A DNA stretch of 64,000 nucleotides from the NCBI RefSeq assembly GCF_003051105.1, contig NZ_QAOO01000007.1, positions 1 to 64,000 on the forward strand, read 5' to 3'. The notes under the pieces are model-generated. The model searched no databases. It saw only the letters and a list, made by a program, of their open reading frames with translations, and was not told the DNA's origin. A program made the translations under genes and the position numbers. Of this stretch, positions 38,474 through 46,875 are shown in pieces; within the stretch, counting starts at the first letter, position 1, and each line of letters starts with the position of its first letter. This DNA comes from Nitrosomonas nitrosa. Its GTDB lineage: Bacteria > Pseudomonadota > Gammaproteobacteria > Burkholderiales > Nitrosomonadaceae.

Positions 38474-38503
38474 CACAGGCAGCAGAAGTCGCTGCTACCT
38501 GTG
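38474..38503 (-). promoter_or_regulatory. Hairpin in the presumed leader of the second TonB receptor
   Basis: CACAGGCAGCAG pairs with CTGCTACCTGTG over 12 bp with a single mismatch, which becomes a G-U pair in minus-strand RNA. It lies between the Fur palindrome and the receptor start. It could be a leader structure or part of a small RNA. Confidence 0.45.
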
Positions 38504-38536
38504 CTTATCCGAAAAGACCTCTATCCAAGAACAGCG

Positions 38537-38559
38537 CGAATGATAATAATTATCATTCG
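38537..38559. promoter_or_regulatory. Perfect 23-bp Fur palindrome
   Basis: CGAATGATAAT-A-ATTATCATTCG has exact 11-bp arms around a single A, a near-ideal Fur operator. Neither flank has an obvious gene at normal distance: the receptor start is about 490 bp away on the minus strand, and the plus strand offers only a 19-codon ORF before the convergent gene at 38675. Confidence 0.85.
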
Positions 38560-38674
38560 TTTGATCAAGTGTTTCTATACGATTCGTTAACGTTGCATCA
38601 ACTTATCTTTATCTGGAGGGAAATGAATAACGTCATCATCCTAATTGAGAAGAATCGCGTGTTATCAATGAGGG

Positions 38675-39049
38675 CTACTTGATTACCTTGCGTGCAGTAT
38701 CCAGATAGCGCGCGCCCTGCTCTTTGGTCGTCTTGGCATCGCCGTTTTCTGATGCGACATGAACGGCTTCAAGCGTATTGGCTAGCTCGGTTAACTCTGC
38801 ATTGAGTTTTTCCAATGCATTTTCCAAGGTATAGGTTAACTCGTGCACTTGATGCAGATCTTGCAGGCTCAAAGCATCCTTAGCTAAAAGATCCGCCAAT
38901 TTACCGTTATATTCTGAAAAATTAGCCACTGCCTGCTCCAATGTTTCAGAGGGCTTGCCCTTGAAGTGATCTGGACGTTCTTCCGCCTGTATCATTGCAG
39001 AGAAACTCAGCGCAAACAAACTGGTTATCAGAAATGTTATTTTTTTCAT
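38675..39049 (-). CDS. Small exported helical protein (DUF6746-like)
   Basis: 124 residues. A clear signal peptide MKKITFLITSLFALSFSAMIQA precedes a mature part of about 100 residues that is all helical and acidic. The layout HFKGKPSETLEQAVANFSEY ... VHELTYTLENALEKLNAEL ... HVASENGDAKTTKEQGARYL resembles small four-helix periplasmic proteins (cytochrome b562-like fold, DUF6746). No CxxCH heme motif is present, and whether it binds heme through Met/His cannot be judged. A Fur-like site lies about 230 bp upstream at 39280, so iron control is possible. Confidence 0.7.
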   Translation of the reverse strand: MKKITFLITSLFALSFSAMIQAEERPDHFKGKPSETLEQAVANFSEYNGKLADLLAKDALSLQDLHQVHELTYTLENALEKLNAELTELANTLEAVHVASENGDAKTTKEQGARYLDTARKVIK

Positions 39050-39652
39050 GGTAGATCCTCTTGAGTATAAAAATCATGTTTAAATTAAGCATCCGATCAT
39101 AATCGGATATTTAATGGATTGCATCGCACTCGCCGACAATCAAAATGCACGTTAGTAAAAGCATACAACCTTCCGTTAAGGACAAGCTACTGAAAACCCG
39201 AAAACTTTAGCCAGTCCAATTTTCAGTGGTTTTTTATCGCAAATAAAAATTGACAGCTCACACACATCTCTCATCATATAGGAATGATTCTCATTTGCGC
39301 AACAACTAAGCGTAAACTGCCAGCCTGCCAGCGAAAGAGAATTAGTGATAGTGTCATTGCCATTCAATCGATCAGTTACACACAATTTACCCTCACTGAA
39401 GCCTGGCGCAGGCTACCTTGACGATAGAATTTATCGATTGATGTCGCATTCATTTCATAGGCACACAAACGCTTTCATACCCGCGAGATCATCAAAAGCT
39501 GGTATCACAATACATCGGCGATATCGATGACTTTCAGCCCAATTCTCATACACCCACCGAACAAGCCCTAGCCGATAGGAAGATCGAATGACGTGCTTAA
39601 CACCCGGCAATCCATCCCTGTTGATCTGGGACACCCCCGAGTGGAAACAAAT
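39050..39652. other. Intergenic region with a Fur-like box; no gene supported
   Basis: It contains a Fur-like site at 39280-39298. Short ORFs on both strands look random and have neither ribosome-binding sites nor family features. Confidence 0.5.
39280..39298. promoter_or_regulatory. Fur-like box upstream of the small exported protein
   Basis: AGGAATGATTCTCATTTGC resembles the AATGAGAATNATTCTCATT form on the reverse strand, with 12 of 17 core positions matching by eye. Confidence 0.5.
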
Positions 39653-40618
39653 TCAAACTGGATGCCTCGTGCTTTGAAAACGCCTGCGGTAATCTAATGG
39701 ATTGATCTCGAGGTTTCGCAGGAATGCTCGCCGCATGCGATCGGTGGTGCCGAAACCGCAGTGGAAAGCGATAAGTTGTAGTGACATTGCCGTATCTTCC
39801 AGTAGGCGCCGGGCTGCATCAAGCCGAACAGCTTCGACAAAATCAGCGGGCGTCATACCGGTTTCTTGGCGAAAGATGCGCGAAAAATTGCGAGTGCTCA
39901 TGCACGCTTGCGCCGCCATCTCCTCCACCGAAAGAGGTGATGAAAAATTTTGCAGCACATATTCCTGCGCACGCCGGATGGGAGGTGTACGTTCCGACAT
40001 TTGCACGACCAAATGTGCGCTAAATTGCGATTGTCCACCGGGTCTTTTCAGAAACATGACCATATAGCGCGCGACGATCAGCGCGAGATCGCGTCCATAG
40101 TCTTCTTCGATCAAAGCTAGGGCGAGGTCGATTCCCGCGCTTACGCCAGCTGCAGTGTATAATACACCTTCTTGGATGAAGATCTTATCAGCATCCACAA
40201 TGAGCTCTGGGTACTCGGCTTGTAGCTTATCAGCACATTCCCAATGCGTCGTAACCTTTCGTCCATTGAGAAGGCCCGCCTTCGCCAACAAGAAGGCACC
40301 CGTGCAGACCGACCCATAGCGACGAACCTCCGGCACACGTCGCCTCAACCAGGCTATCGTGTCTGCCGTGACCTCCTCGAAGGAGGGGTCGCCAGCGACG
40401 AGCAGTGTGTCGATCGGCTCATCCGGATCATATATCGTGCGGTCTGGTACGAACCGGAGGTTCCCCGTTCCAGTGATAGGTCCGACCTCGGTTCCGACGA
40501 CTTGCACTTCGTATGCGGATGGGTTGCCAAGCCGCCGTCCAGCTTCCCAAAAGATTTCTGCTGGCCCAACGACGTCAAGCGACTGCACACCCGGCGGAGC
40601 GAGCAAGGCTATCCGCAT
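39653..40618 (-). CDS. GlxA-family transcriptional regulator (DJ-1/PfpI + AraC)
   Basis: 321 residues. The N-terminal part (about 1-190) is a DJ-1/PfpI-like domain: IALLAPPGVQSLDVVGPAEIFWEAGRR, and RYGSVCTGAFLLAKAGLL with the nucleophile-elbow cysteine near 105. The C-terminal part (about 215-315) is an AraC-type double helix-turn-helix: LSVEEMAAQACMSTRNFSRIFRQETGMTPADFV, then LIAFHCGFGTTDRMRRAFLRNLEINPLDYRRRF. GlxA regulators often control amine or nitrogen-compound genes next to them. The nitrilase-like gene lies upstream on the same strand, 270 bp away, and is the likely target. Base composition looks more GC-rich than the regions around it. Confidence 0.9.
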   Translation of the reverse strand: MRIALLAPPGVQSLDVVGPAEIFWEAGRRLGNPSAYEVQVVGTEVGPITGTGNLRFVPDRTIYDPDEPIDTLLVAGDPSFEEVTADTIAWLRRRVPEVRRYGSVCTGAFLLAKAGLLNGRKVTTHWECADKLQAEYPELIVDADKIFIQEGVLYTAAGVSAGIDLALALIEEDYGRDLALIVARYMVMFLKRPGGQSQFSAHLVVQMSERTPPIRRAQEYVLQNFSSPLSVEEMAAQACMSTRNFSRIFRQETGMTPADFVEAVRLDAARRLLEDTAMSLQLIAFHCGFGTTDRMRRAFLRNLEINPLDYRRRFQSTRHPV

Positions 40619-40813
40619 CGTTCATTTCCTTCAGTGATAAGCCCAATAGACAGCGACTAAATAATCTCATCCTTTAGATCGACAACGGCCGTCAGGCCGA
40701 GCAGGCTAACGATCGCGTTGTGCGTGTTGAACGATATTGTACCGGAGTTGGGAAATGTCGATCCCCGATCATTGAAAAACGACAGACTGGAGATTTAGCT
40801 TATCAGCAAAGCT

Positions 40814-40844
40814 TGGTGGCACGAATAGCGAATGTGTGCCACCA
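40814..40844 (-). terminator. Inverted repeat downstream of the nitrilase gene
   Basis: Perfect 9-bp arms TGGTGGCAC / GTGCCACCA, 45 bp past the nitrilase stop. No T-run follows, so the terminator role is tentative. Confidence 0.4.
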
Positions 40845-40888
40845 GAGATTCCCGAGCCTAGTGGCGGCAATGCCCGTTAACGACATAT

Positions 40889-42565
40889 CTACTGCGCCAC
40901 CAACGCATTATAGGTCCAAGGCTGGCGCTTGGCGAACATATGCACATTAGCCATCATGTTCTTCTGGCGTGCACCGGCAATCTCAATGACCTCCAGAATG
41001 ATTTTGTGCATATCTGGATAGTACGGTGTAGCTACATCGACATCCCACACGGGGAACTGCGCCGGCAGCGCAACCATGCTTCCGCCGCCGAACGGCGCAT
41101 CAATTCGGTTAGCAAGGATAACAGCACAGCGATTATCAACAGCGCGCGGCACTGCGATCAGCGTGCGCTCCTTCCTGTCTTGCAGGCGAGCTGGCCACAG
41201 GATCACATCGGCGCCATTGATACCCAGGCAACGTGCGGCCTCCGGGAACATGCCATCATAACCCATCATTATGCCGATACGTCCGTACGGCGTATCCACA
41301 ACCGGATATTCGGAGCCGGCCGTCGCCCACGCACGCTCGTCACTAAAGAGGTGAACCTTTCGATAGGACATTAGCACATCGCCTTTCGGCCCGATAAGGA
41401 ACGAGGTGGGATAGAGCTTGCCGTCCACTTTTTCGACGTTCGGAACCAGGATCGCGCATTTGCTGGTCTTACAGACCTCGCCAAATTTCTCGAGCAGTTC
41501 GCTGTTGATGAACGCCAGCCGCTTGGCCTCAGTCTCATCGATCCGCCAATTCGGTGAGGCGACATATTCCGGCAGAACCATCAGTTCGACGCCGAAGCGA
41601 GCACCGTGACTGACCTGTTCGACCACGCGGTCGAGAGTCGTGGGCTGTGATTCGGAGACATGGGTTTGTGCTGCGGCCATATTGAACGTCATCTCACCTG
41701 GAACGATTGGCTCCATGCTCGTCTTCGATACAACCGTTTCCTCATAAGGCCATGTCAGCACAGTGTAGGTATCGGGACGGCGATCCGCAAACTTGTCAGT
41801 ACCCAGGATAGAGCGCTTGTTGTCAGCAAGTGTGGGATCAATCTCGCCGATCGCCATTCCATGCGTACCCCAAGCAACTTTCGCTCGAAGATTGCCATGG
41901 GGATCGACGATCAGACTTCCGCCGGGATAATAGATTGAGCGTTCTTGACCTGCCTTCGTGGCAGCGCAGATCCATACTCCGTTTTCGAGTGCCCGGGCAG
42001 GGCGCCACATATCGGCCTGATCGATGAGGAAGAAATTAGCCATGTCCAGAATGACTTGCGCTCCTCCCAGTGCGGTACAGCGCGGGATCTCAGGTATACG
42101 ACCATCGAAGCAAATCATCAGACCAACGCGGCCAAGCTCAGTGTCGACCACCGGGAATCCGCGCTCACCGAATTCAAACCAGTTTTGATCGTGGGTAGTA
42201 AGGAACTGCTTATGATAATGAACAACCAGATCGCCCTTCCGATCAAGGAGAATGCCCGTGTTGAAAACCTTTTTTGCCTTCGGATCCCATTCGGTCATAC
42301 CACTTGCGATGTAAACATCATACTGGCGTGCCAGCTTTGCAAGGCCACTGACGAATTTCCCGTTGATCGGTTCGGCCACTTGACGCGCGTGCGGTATGGA
42401 ATCATAGAGATAACCCGCATTCATGCACTCGGGGAACACAATCACTCGGACATCTTGTTGCGCAGCTTGCTTCACATAGTGTGCACAGATTTCGAGATTC
42501 GCATCGGCATTGCCGACTTCGGCGAGCGTCTGCACGGCGGCAGCGCGATATTCATAAGACTTCAT
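40889..42565 (-). CDS. Tandem nitrilase-superfamily (carbon-nitrogen hydrolase) protein
   Basis: 558 residues from the ATG at 42565. I chose it because GGAGG precedes it at good spacing; the longer frame to 42700 has no such signal. Two nitrilase-fold domains are fused. Domain 1 (about 5-270) has the full Glu-Lys-Cys triad: E46 in FPEC, K119 in HYHKQF and C152 in MICFDGRIPE. Domain 2 (about 293-540) keeps E333 (LPEY) and K403 (SYRKVHL), but the cysteine position is glycine (G435 in IMMGYDGMFPE). So domain 1 should hydrolyse an amide or nitrile while domain 2 is probably structural or regulatory. The GlxA regulator follows on the same strand, which fits use of an organic nitrogen compound. Confidence 0.88.
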   Translation of the reverse strand: MKSYEYRAAAVQTLAEVGNADANLEICAHYVKQAAQQDVRVIVFPECMNAGYLYDSIPHARQVAEPINGKFVSGLAKLARQYDVYIASGMTEWDPKAKKVFNTGILLDRKGDLVVHYHKQFLTTHDQNWFEFGERGFPVVDTELGRVGLMICFDGRIPEIPRCTALGGAQVILDMANFFLIDQADMWRPARALENGVWICAATKAGQERSIYYPGGSLIVDPHGNLRAKVAWGTHGMAIGEIDPTLADNKRSILGTDKFADRRPDTYTVLTWPYEETVVSKTSMEPIVPGEMTFNMAAAQTHVSESQPTTLDRVVEQVSHGARFGVELMVLPEYVASPNWRIDETEAKRLAFINSELLEKFGEVCKTSKCAILVPNVEKVDGKLYPTSFLIGPKGDVLMSYRKVHLFSDERAWATAGSEYPVVDTPYGRIGIMMGYDGMFPEAARCLGINGADVILWPARLQDRKERTLIAVPRAVDNRCAVILANRIDAPFGGGSMVALPAQFPVWDVDVATPYYPDMHKIILEVIEIAGARQKNMMANVHMFAKRQPWTYNALVAQ

Positions 42566-42791
42566 TTTGACCTCCATTTTGTTATGGCTGAACAACTTTG
42601 ATATATTTGACACGGTCATGAAGCTAACCAGCGGACTGTTAGGCTGCTGCTTCAGCCAGTCCGATGTGATTATTACACCGCAGCACTGTCGGCGTAGCAA
42701 TTGTCAAATGACCTCATTTACAGCCAAACTTCCGTATATTTCGGCCAACTAGATTGATGGTTATTGAGGTGAAATTACGCTTCATCTAAGT

Positions 42792-42827
42792 GCCTAAACA
42801 ATAGGCAGAGTGGCTAAAAATTAGCCA
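42792..42827. promoter_or_regulatory. Two adjacent palindromes, candidate operator upstream of the nitrilase gene
   Basis: GCCTA-AACAA-TAGGC (42792-42806) and TGGCTAA-AAA-TTAGCCA (42811-42827) are side by side and share the core (G)CCTA/TAGG(C)-like half-sites. They lie in the divergent promoter region between the nitrilase gene and the Uma2 remnant. They could bind the GlxA-type regulator. Confidence 0.35.
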
Positions 42828-42860
42828 GCGCCAATCTAGGACCATGACTATACTGTCATC

Positions 42861-43390
42861 ATGATATCAATCTTGAATAATTTGCCGACAACCACCGCAC
42901 TACCCTACAAACCTCACCGCTTGACCGTTGCCGATTACCATCGGAAGACTGAGGCCGGTATCTTGTCAGAGCATGACCGGGTGGAATTGATTGAAGGAGA
43001 ACCGTTCGATAGGCATGCTATTGGCAGTCTGCATGCAGGTACGGTCAAATGCTTGAGTAGCTTGCTCAAGCCGACAGTAGGCGAACATGCCAATGGTATC
43101 TATCCAAGATCCTATTTTTTCTTGGTTAATTTTCCAAACCACAACCGAATATTGCGCTACTTCGGCCAAGCCGATTTTTACCGCAGCAACCATCCGAGCG
43201 CAACAGATAGCCTTACATGGTATCCCGGAACTTGGATCGTCGATTTGGATAATCGCCGGTTGCATAGCTCTCGCGAACCTGCTCCAGGGAACTATCGATC
43301 TCAGCAATCCTTATCCGAACTCCCTACATTGGCAGCCGTCATGCTGCCGGGACGCTTGTTTGATCTAACGAAGCTTCTAGGTTTGACAAT
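42861..43390 (+). pseudogene. Uma2-family (DUF820) protein, frameshifted remnant
   Basis: The opening is a normal Uma2 protein: HRLTVADYHRKTEAGIL, then DRVELIEGE and IGSLHAGTVK. In the middle the family pattern switches to another frame (VSIQDPIF, read from about 43090), returns as DFYRSNHPS, then HGIPEL and WIVDLDNRRLH lie in different frames about one base apart near 43232. The segment that normally holds the LLLIEVADT and YD-KIPLY catalytic region (about 25 residues) is missing. The tail (EPAPGNYRSQQSL) returns to the first frame. It therefore has several indels and a deletion. The open frame to 43529 beyond about 43390 is only the antisense of the lysozyme gene. Confidence 0.75.
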
Positions 43391-43420
43391 AGCATTCATT
43401 ACCTCAAATCGTACACTTCC

Positions 43421-43903
43421 TCATGCCGGCGTATTCCAGAGCACAATTTCCTTTTCGCGCCGGTTGACCAAACCTTGTACGATTTTTCCGCTATCTCTTA
43501 CCCATCGTCTCAACTGCGTGGGTACCTGATCATATTGTCCTTGATTCAGGAGCTTGAGTAACGTACTGCTACTGAACGCACTCGTTCCCACGTTAAAAAC
43601 GAACGAAACCAAGGCATCGAACTGATTTTGATTAAGTGGGACTTTCACCTTTTCGTTGACAACCTTTTCAGCTACGTCCAAATCCTGATCCAGCAAATCC
43701 CAGCATTGCTGCTCGGTCAGCCCATTTTGATAGTTGACTACTTGCCCCTGGATCATGATTTTCCCCGATGTGCGCTCCGAACGTGTCAGCAAGTGGCCGA
43801 TACCTATTGTAGGCTGACCGCCTGAGTCAAGATACACGTGCGTTTTCAGCCCTTCCCACTCCTTGAACAAATTTTTTCCTGATCGTCCTACCTGCATAGG
43901 CAT
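43421..43903 (-). CDS. GH24 lysozyme (phage endolysin type)
   Basis: 160 residues. The glycoside hydrolase 24 pattern is complete: catalytic Glu in KEWEGLKTHVYLD, then GGQPTIGIGH with the conserved Asp/Thr, and NQNQFDALVSFVFNVG and FSSSTLLKLLNQG. No signal peptide, as in canonical phage endolysins that depend on a holin. No phage genes surround it. It lies directly downstream of an LprI-like lysozyme-inhibitor gene, with a 24-bp gap on the same strand. That suggests co-expression of a muramidase and its inhibitor. How the enzyme would cross the membrane is not shown. Confidence 0.9.
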   Translation of the reverse strand: MPMQVGRSGKNLFKEWEGLKTHVYLDSGGQPTIGIGHLLTRSERTSGKIMIQGQVVNYQNGLTEQQCWDLLDQDLDVAEKVVNEKVKVPLNQNQFDALVSFVFNVGTSAFSSSTLLKLLNQGQYDQVPTQLRRWVRDSGKIVQGLVNRREKEIVLWNTPA

Positions 43904-43927
43904 CGCTCGTCTCCTTAACCTTGGCTA

Positions 43928-44389
43928 TTATTGCGTTGATTGGATGCGCAAGGATCCTGCGCAAAGATCGCCCTCTTCCGCTCCTTCGAGCCATTCCTGC
44001 AGCTGTTTGATTCTCTCTTGCGTGCGTTGTGCCAAAAACCGAGCTGCACACATGGGATAAACCGATCCATAGTAAGATTGCTTGTCGTTTTCAGGAAATT
44101 TTGCTTCTAATTCGGCATCACGGAATAGTAACCAAGCACGTTGTGTTTTGCGAAACTTTTCGAGAAATACCCGATCCTCGCTGTATTGCTTGAGAATGGC
44201 TTGGTAAATACGATTCAGTTCATCATCCGCCTGCTGCAACCGATCTGCTGCACACTGGTTGAGATCCACTTGCACTGAAACCTCTCCATTACAACTTGTG
44301 GGATCTGCACCCTCTACTGAAAAGGGAAGCATAAACGCAACAACCAACATCGAACCCGCTATTTTTCTTAATGATACTGATCGCCACAT
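43928..44389 (-). CDS. LprI-like lysozyme inhibitor family protein (DUF1311)
   Basis: About 153 residues from the ATG at 44389, which has AGGAG 6 bp upstream; the ATG at 44410 has no such signal. A signal peptide ends near FSVEGA. The mature protein has the DUF1311 signature: LNQCAADRLQQADDELNRIYQAIL, then FRKTQRAWLLFRDAELEAKF, then GSVYPMCAARFLAQRTQERIKQL, with four conserved cysteines able to form two disulfides. Members such as LprI inhibit lysozymes in the periplasm. Immediately upstream of the GH24 lysozyme gene, so it may protect the cell from that enzyme. Confidence 0.85.
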   Translation of the reverse strand: MWRSVSLRKIAGSMLVVAFMLPFSVEGADPTSCNGEVSVQVDLNQCAADRLQQADDELNRIYQAILKQYSEDRVFLEKFRKTQRAWLLFRDAELEAKFPENDKQSYYGSVYPMCAARFLAQRTQERIKQLQEWLEGAEEGDLCAGSLRIQSTQ

Positions 44390-44414
44390 CGCTTGCTCCT
44401 GAAAAGGCAATACC

Positions 44415-44915
44415 TCATGTTTTCTTCGTTATGAGCCAATACGTTATCCCTAATCCCACTACTACTGCGGCGGTTGCATAAATATAGTCTGGCGTCACCT
44501 TGTCATAGTCCAGAACAATCACCTTCCGTGCTATCGCCATGAGTGCGGTCGCGATCACGAGTTGCACAGGAAGAACAGGCGCGCCCAGGTAAAGCCGGAT
44601 ATTGATAAAAATCTCAATGGCGATCAGAACAATAAGGAATGCACCAAATGTCTCCAATATATCGCCAATATTTAACAAGAAATAAGGGGGCGTGATTATA
44701 CGTTGGTATAACACATGGATTACATCAATAATGGACAATACGATAATGATCACCATCAATATTGCCAACACCCTGACCGCGCCCCGTATGATGATATGTA
44801 AGACCCTAATCATCGGATCTTCATGCTCTTTTGGCAGCTCCTCATGCAACAGCGTCCGGCGATCTTCCTCTCTGCGCCTTAAAAAGAGTGGACTATGCTC
44901 ATCCTCTTTACTCAT
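44415..44915 (-). CDS. PsiE-family membrane protein (copy 1)
   Basis: 166 residues with a charged N terminus (EDEHSPLFLRRREEDRR) and four membrane helices. The segment VLPVQLVIATALMAIARKVIVLDYDKVTPDYIYATAAVVVGLGITYWLI is the typical phosphate-starvation-inducible PsiE C terminus. Function is poorly known; some members are regulated by phosphate or carbon state. A paralogue lies at 45091-45570 on the same strand, about 30 percent similar by eye. Confidence 0.82.
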   Translation of the reverse strand: MSKEDEHSPLFLRRREEDRRTLLHEELPKEHEDPMIRVLHIIIRGAVRVLAILMVIIIVLSIIDVIHVLYQRIITPPYFLLNIGDILETFGAFLIVLIAIEIFINIRLYLGAPVLPVQLVIATALMAIARKVIVLDYDKVTPDYIYATAAVVVGLGITYWLITKKT

Positions 44916-45090
44916 AGGTTGTGGCTCCCAGCCATGACAGGGGTGATCTGACTCAATAGCGCCAAATCGTTGAAGATAGACAGCATAGATTCAATTAACC
45001 AAGGACGCAAGCCACGAAACGGTTCATCACGCATGATAAATCGCTAAGAATTCGCAACCACTCATTTTCAGCAGCAGATGTTTCAGCTAA

Positions 45091-45570
45091 TCATCCGTCC
45101 CGCTCCTGCTCGACACGATCATCCCGTTCACGCATCAACCAATAGGTCACGCCAACCGCGAGAGTCACCCCCGCCAAACCAAACAATACCTCGGGTGGTG
45201 TTGTTTTGAGATCAAGAATGATCAGTTTGCGCGCGAGCGCCAATAAGGCAATCAGCAAAACAACCTTGGTTTGAATGATGCTTTGCTGACGGTTCACCAC
45301 GTACTGCAGTGTATGATTGAATTCTAGTGCGATCAATAACGTCATGATTTCGCCAAAAACTGTTTGAAAAACCGTGTATTCCAACGGATTCAATGCACCA
45401 AATACCAACCCCCCTACCACGCCCACGAGTAAACGAAACAACGCGACAATGATCACCAGCGTAATCAACAGTGTAAGAACGAGTGCAACGATACTTTCGA
45501 AGCGTTGATAGAACGTCTGTGTAGACCATTGGTCTATGACCACACGCCATCTTGACAGGATTTCTTTCAT
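45091..45570 (-). CDS. PsiE-family membrane protein (copy 2)
   Basis: 159 residues, four membrane helices, ending with a charged tail. The core IIQTKVVLLIALLALARKLIILDLKTTPPEVLFGLAGVTLAVGVTYWLM aligns well with the same segment of copy 1 (ARK-IILD, TYWL). The two genes are 175 bp apart on one strand and probably arose by duplication or were co-inherited. Function unknown. Confidence 0.82.
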   Translation of the reverse strand: MKEILSRWRVVIDQWSTQTFYQRFESIVALVLTLLITLVIIVALFRLLVGVVGGLVFGALNPLEYTVFQTVFGEIMTLLIALEFNHTLQYVVNRQQSIIQTKVVLLIALLALARKLIILDLKTTPPEVLFGLAGVTLAVGVTYWLMRERDDRVEQERDG

Positions 45571-45810
45571 CTTTGCTCAATTCACTCCTTCATTTCATCT
45601 GGATCATCCTTGGAGCGGATAGCATGGAGTAAGCGAGGGAGTTATGTGGCGCGCGCGATCAAGCCGGCCTGCTCCCCTGTAGGCCTGATGCAAGACACGA
45701 TGTGCCTCCCGACCGATTTCATCCACCCGTCGCAACAGAAAAATCGATCAACCGGTAAGATTATGCAACGGGGTAGGTCAGCCCGCAGCCGGTTACGGTT
45801 TCCAGGACGA

Positions 45811-46254
45811 TCATTCCTTGCGACAATATATGTCGGGATAATGAATTTCCAAGAACCATTCCGGATGCCGCAATGGCACAAAACCATTTTGCTCATACAG
45901 ACCGTGCGCATCCAACGTGGCCAACATCCAGCGGCGTAACCCCTGTAATTCGGGATGAATCAGGATGCATGAAACCAGCCATTTGCCGAGACCACGTCCC
46001 CTGTAATCGGATAAGACAAATACATCGGCGAGATACGCGAATGTCGCGTGATCCGAAACTGCACGGGCAAAACCGATCTGTTTGCCCGCATGATAAAGCC
46101 CAAAACACAATGAATGCGCCATTGCCTTCTCAACGGTCGCCCTGGGAATATGTTCTGCCCAGTAAGATTCTCTGCACAAAAAGCCATGAATTACTTCAAT
46201 GTCGAGGTCTTCACGGTTATCGGTCACAGTAAAATCGCCTTGCTGCCACTTCAT
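45811..46254 (-). CDS. GNAT-family N-acetyltransferase
   Basis: 147 residues with the GNAT fold. The segments FGLYHAGKQIGFARAVSDHATFAYLADVFVLSDYRGRGLGKWLV contain motif A (DVFVL..YRGRGLGKWL) that binds the acetyl-CoA pyrophosphate. Then comes LLATLDAHGLYEQNGFVPL, the usual motif B. It resembles small cytosolic acetyltransferases of the YjgM/Eis-like type with unknown acceptor. It is divergent from the HPP gene. Confidence 0.85.
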   Translation of the reverse strand: MKWQQGDFTVTDNREDLDIEVIHGFLCRESYWAEHIPRATVEKAMAHSLCFGLYHAGKQIGFARAVSDHATFAYLADVFVLSDYRGRGLGKWLVSCILIHPELQGLRRWMLATLDAHGLYEQNGFVPLRHPEWFLEIHYPDIYCRKE

Positions 46255-46329
46255 AAATCCGCTCTTTGCAAAAAATTAATTTCGGTTTGTTAAAATCACA
46301 CAATGACTTAACTTGACGTTCGAATCATC

Positions 46330-46851
46330 ATGCCTATACATCGTCATCCCGCGATACGTTTGCTCTGGTGCGTCGTAGGCGCAACGGCCGGCATCATGCT
46401 TGCCCTCATCCTGGTCGGGCCACCCCTTACCCCTTTCCTGCTTGCCTCCCTGGGTGGCACCACCGTTTTTCTCTTTGGACTCACGCGAGCACCCGCGGCG
46501 CAGCCCCGTGCACTATTCGGTGGCCATGTCGGTGGAGCATTCATCGGCATCGCCTGCTATCAAGCATTTGGCGATGCTTTATGGGTTTATGCGCTCGCTC
46601 AAGTCATCACGCTATGTTTCATGCTACTGACCAAAACCGTTCACCCTCCCGCAGGCGCTAACCCCATGCTCATGATCTATGCGCATGCAAGCTGGTCGGC
46701 ATTATGGCAACCCGTCTTGATTGGCGTTACCTCGCTTGCGGTCGTGGCCTATTTCTGGAGCCGTATCTACCCGGACCTCTGCCACTATCCGGTTGCCTGG
46801 CTGGAACGTTCCCCTCCGCATACATTTTGGGGTGGTTGGCAGGACAAGTAG
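46330..46851 (+). CDS. HPP-family membrane protein
   Basis: 173 residues with about four membrane helices. It has the family-naming motif in KTVHPPAGANPMLM and the preceding LASLGGTTVFLFGLTRAPAAQPRALFGGH. Bacterial HPP proteins are poorly characterised; plant relatives carry nitrite into plastids. In an ammonia oxidiser next to NnrS a nitrogen-oxide link is tempting, but the sequence does not show it. It is convergent with the NnrS gene, 24 bp apart. Confidence 0.85.
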   Translation: MPIHRHPAIRLLWCVVGATAGIMLALILVGPPLTPFLLASLGGTTVFLFGLTRAPAAQPRALFGGHVGGAFIGIACYQAFGDALWVYALAQVITLCFMLLTKTVHPPAGANPMLMIYAHASWSALWQPVLIGVTSLAVVAYFWSRIYPDLCHYPVAWLERSPPHTFWGGWQDK

Positions 46852-46875
46852 ACCATTATGCCTTGATGGCCACGA

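Larger units (their letters stand above)
38045..38674. other. Intergenic region with a perfect Fur palindrome and structured leader
   Basis: No convincing long gene is present. A hairpin lies at 38474-38503 and a perfect Fur palindrome at 38537-38559. A 19-codon ORF at 38623-38682 on the plus strand has a GGAGG ribosome-binding site, but it overlaps the end of the convergent gene and is too short to support as a protein. Confidence 0.6.

Noticed and set aside
43390..43529. C-terminal extension of the Uma2 ORF
   Set aside because: It is the antisense of the lysozyme gene end; family similarity stops near 43390.
45610..45939. Plus-strand ORF of 109 codons before the GNAT gene
   Set aside because: Mostly antisense to the GNAT gene, with no recognisable features.
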